Shown here: piece by piece, positions 21,990 to 22,500 of the stretch
Numbering within the stretch: the stretch's first letter is position 1
Layout: the number at the start of each line of letters is the position of its first letter
NCBI GenBank assembly: GCA_905221605.1
Contig: CAJNDS010002547.1
Location: 170,001 to 192,500, forward strand
Source of the DNA: Symbiodinium natans
Lineage: Eukaryota > Sar > Dinophyceae > Suessiales > Symbiodiniaceae
DNA: 22,500 bases
Direction: 5' to 3'
The notes under the pieces: generated by a model
The model's input: only the letters and a program-made list of their open reading frames with translations
Database searches by the model: none
What the model was told of the DNA's origin: nothing
Program-made: the position numbers and the translations under genes

Positions 21990-22117
21990 AACCCTAAACC
22001 CTAAACCCTCCCTAAACCCTAAACCCTAAACCCTAAACCCTAAACCCTAAACCCTAAACCCTAAACCCTAAACCCTAAACCCTAAACCCTAAACCCTCCC
22101 TAAACCCTAAACCCTAC
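21990..22117 (-). repeat. CCCTAAA array with CCCTCCCTAAA steps
   Basis: About 17 units. The same CCCTCCCTAAA irregularity occurs at both ends (about 22006 and 22095), suggesting a duplicated segment. Confidence 0.95.
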
Positions 22118-22118
22118 A

Positions 22119-22205
22119 CCGCGCAACGTCCTCGCCCCACACCTCGCCAAGCCCGCCAACGTGACTGTTGAGGGCCACCAGGCCACGCGACAAGATGTAG
22201 AGCAC
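22119..22205 (-). pseudogene. Exon fragment, cyclic-nucleotide-binding-like, with splice acceptor
   Basis: On the reverse strand CCCTTCCTCTGCAG|G ends a pyrimidine-rich tract at 22206. The frame then reads VLYILSRGLVALNSHVGGLG and EVWGEDVAR. The LYI-xx-G-x-V and G-x-V-W-G-E-D spacing fits the beta-roll of cyclic-nucleotide-binding domains (pattern YII-xx-G-x-V ... LGxGxxxGE), as in the many ion channels of this type known in dinoflagellates. It stops 29 codons in, at the CCCTAAA array. The G16 run (22217-22232) lies just outside the acceptor. Domain call is from pattern only. Confidence 0.5.
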
Positions 22206-22222
22206 CTGCAGAGGAAGGGGGG
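22206..22222 (-). other. Candidate 3' splice site with pyrimidine tract
   Basis: Reverse strand CCCTTCCTCTGCAG followed by G, the AG|G form favoured in dinoflagellate introns. Confidence 0.45.
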
Positions 22223-22232
22223 GGGGGGGGGG

Positions 22233-22500
22233 TTGGGTTTAGGGTTTAGGTTAGGGTTGAGGGTTAGGGTTTAGGGTTAGGGAGGGTTTTAGGTTTAGGG
22301 TTAGGGTTTTAGCGTTTCGGGTTTATTCTTTAGGGTTTAGGGTTTATGTTTAGGGTTAGGGTTCTAGGGTCTAGGTTTTTAGGGTTTAGGTTGAGGGTTG
22401 AGGTTGAGGTTTAGGGTTTAGGGTGTAGGGTTGCGGGTTTAGGGTTTAGGGTTTAGGGTTTAGGGTTTAGGGTTTAGGGTTTAGGGTTTAGGGTTTAGGG
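22233..22500 (+). repeat. TTTAGGG array, degenerate then perfect, runs off the window
   Basis: Begins after the G16 run (22217-22232). The first 200 bp mix TTAGGG, TTGAGGG and TTTTAGG. The last 64 bp are perfect heptamers. Confidence 0.95.

Noticed and set aside
22233-22500. A true chromosome end
   Set aside because: Arrays alternate in orientation throughout and the last one simply leaves the window. There is no evidence of a terminus.

Overview
This is nuclear eukaryotic DNA. The best guess is a dinoflagellate, perhaps of the Symbiodiniaceae/Suessiales type. Three points support this. The dominant repeat is the plant/algal telomere heptamer TTTAGGG/CCCTAAA, which dinoflagellates also use. 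The left edge carries a decayed Ty1/copia pol with the motifs YGHPDAGG, YVDD, DADFAG and SKRQTAT. The candidate 3' splice sites nearly all read AG|G, a known dinoflagellate preference. Other algae with this telomere repeat cannot be excluded. No intact gene, tRNA, rRNA, operon or CRISPR array was found.

Layout. 1-2120: minus-strand copia relic (RT, RNase H and upstream gag/protease-side pieces), broken by an amber codon, frameshifts and an internal deletion. 2124-13630: about 45 telomere-type arrays in both orientations, separated by unrelated unique stretches mostly 60-170 bp long. 13630-14520: unique DNA with one ORF of 68 codons. 14520-15500: GC-rich tandem array rich in ATGGCCCC. 15517-16300: short telomere-type block, a gene-like fragment and two small tandem repeats. 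16305-19030: telomere/spacer mosaic again, including a perfect head-to-head junction at 16503-16522. 19060-19465: 22-bp satellite. 19563-19890: mosaic. 19893-20697: 142/174-bp higher-order satellite built on a 32-bp subunit. 20729-20800: 72-bp element with 13-bp inverted ends. 20800-21610: diverged relatives of the 32-bp subunit. 21357-21697: a second 22-bp repeat in inverted blocks. 21722-22500: telomere arrays flanking one exon-like spacer.

The main observation is that many spacers look like pieces of genes. They have one open frame with protein-like composition, some end in a natural stop, and several sit next to consensus splice signals (CAG|GTAAGT at 18262; AG|G acceptors near 9690, 10071, 12770, 12959 and 22206). 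An open frame alone is weak evidence: in random DNA of about 50% GC, a 40-codon stretch is open in at least one of six frames well over half the time. The splice sites and motif-like peptides carry the argument. My reading is that small genomic fragments were capped or joined with telomere repeats and then concatenated, or that telomere repeats were added at many double-strand breaks. Nothing here appears to work together as a pathway. Arrays of fewer than about 5 units and stretches not listed held nothing I could name.
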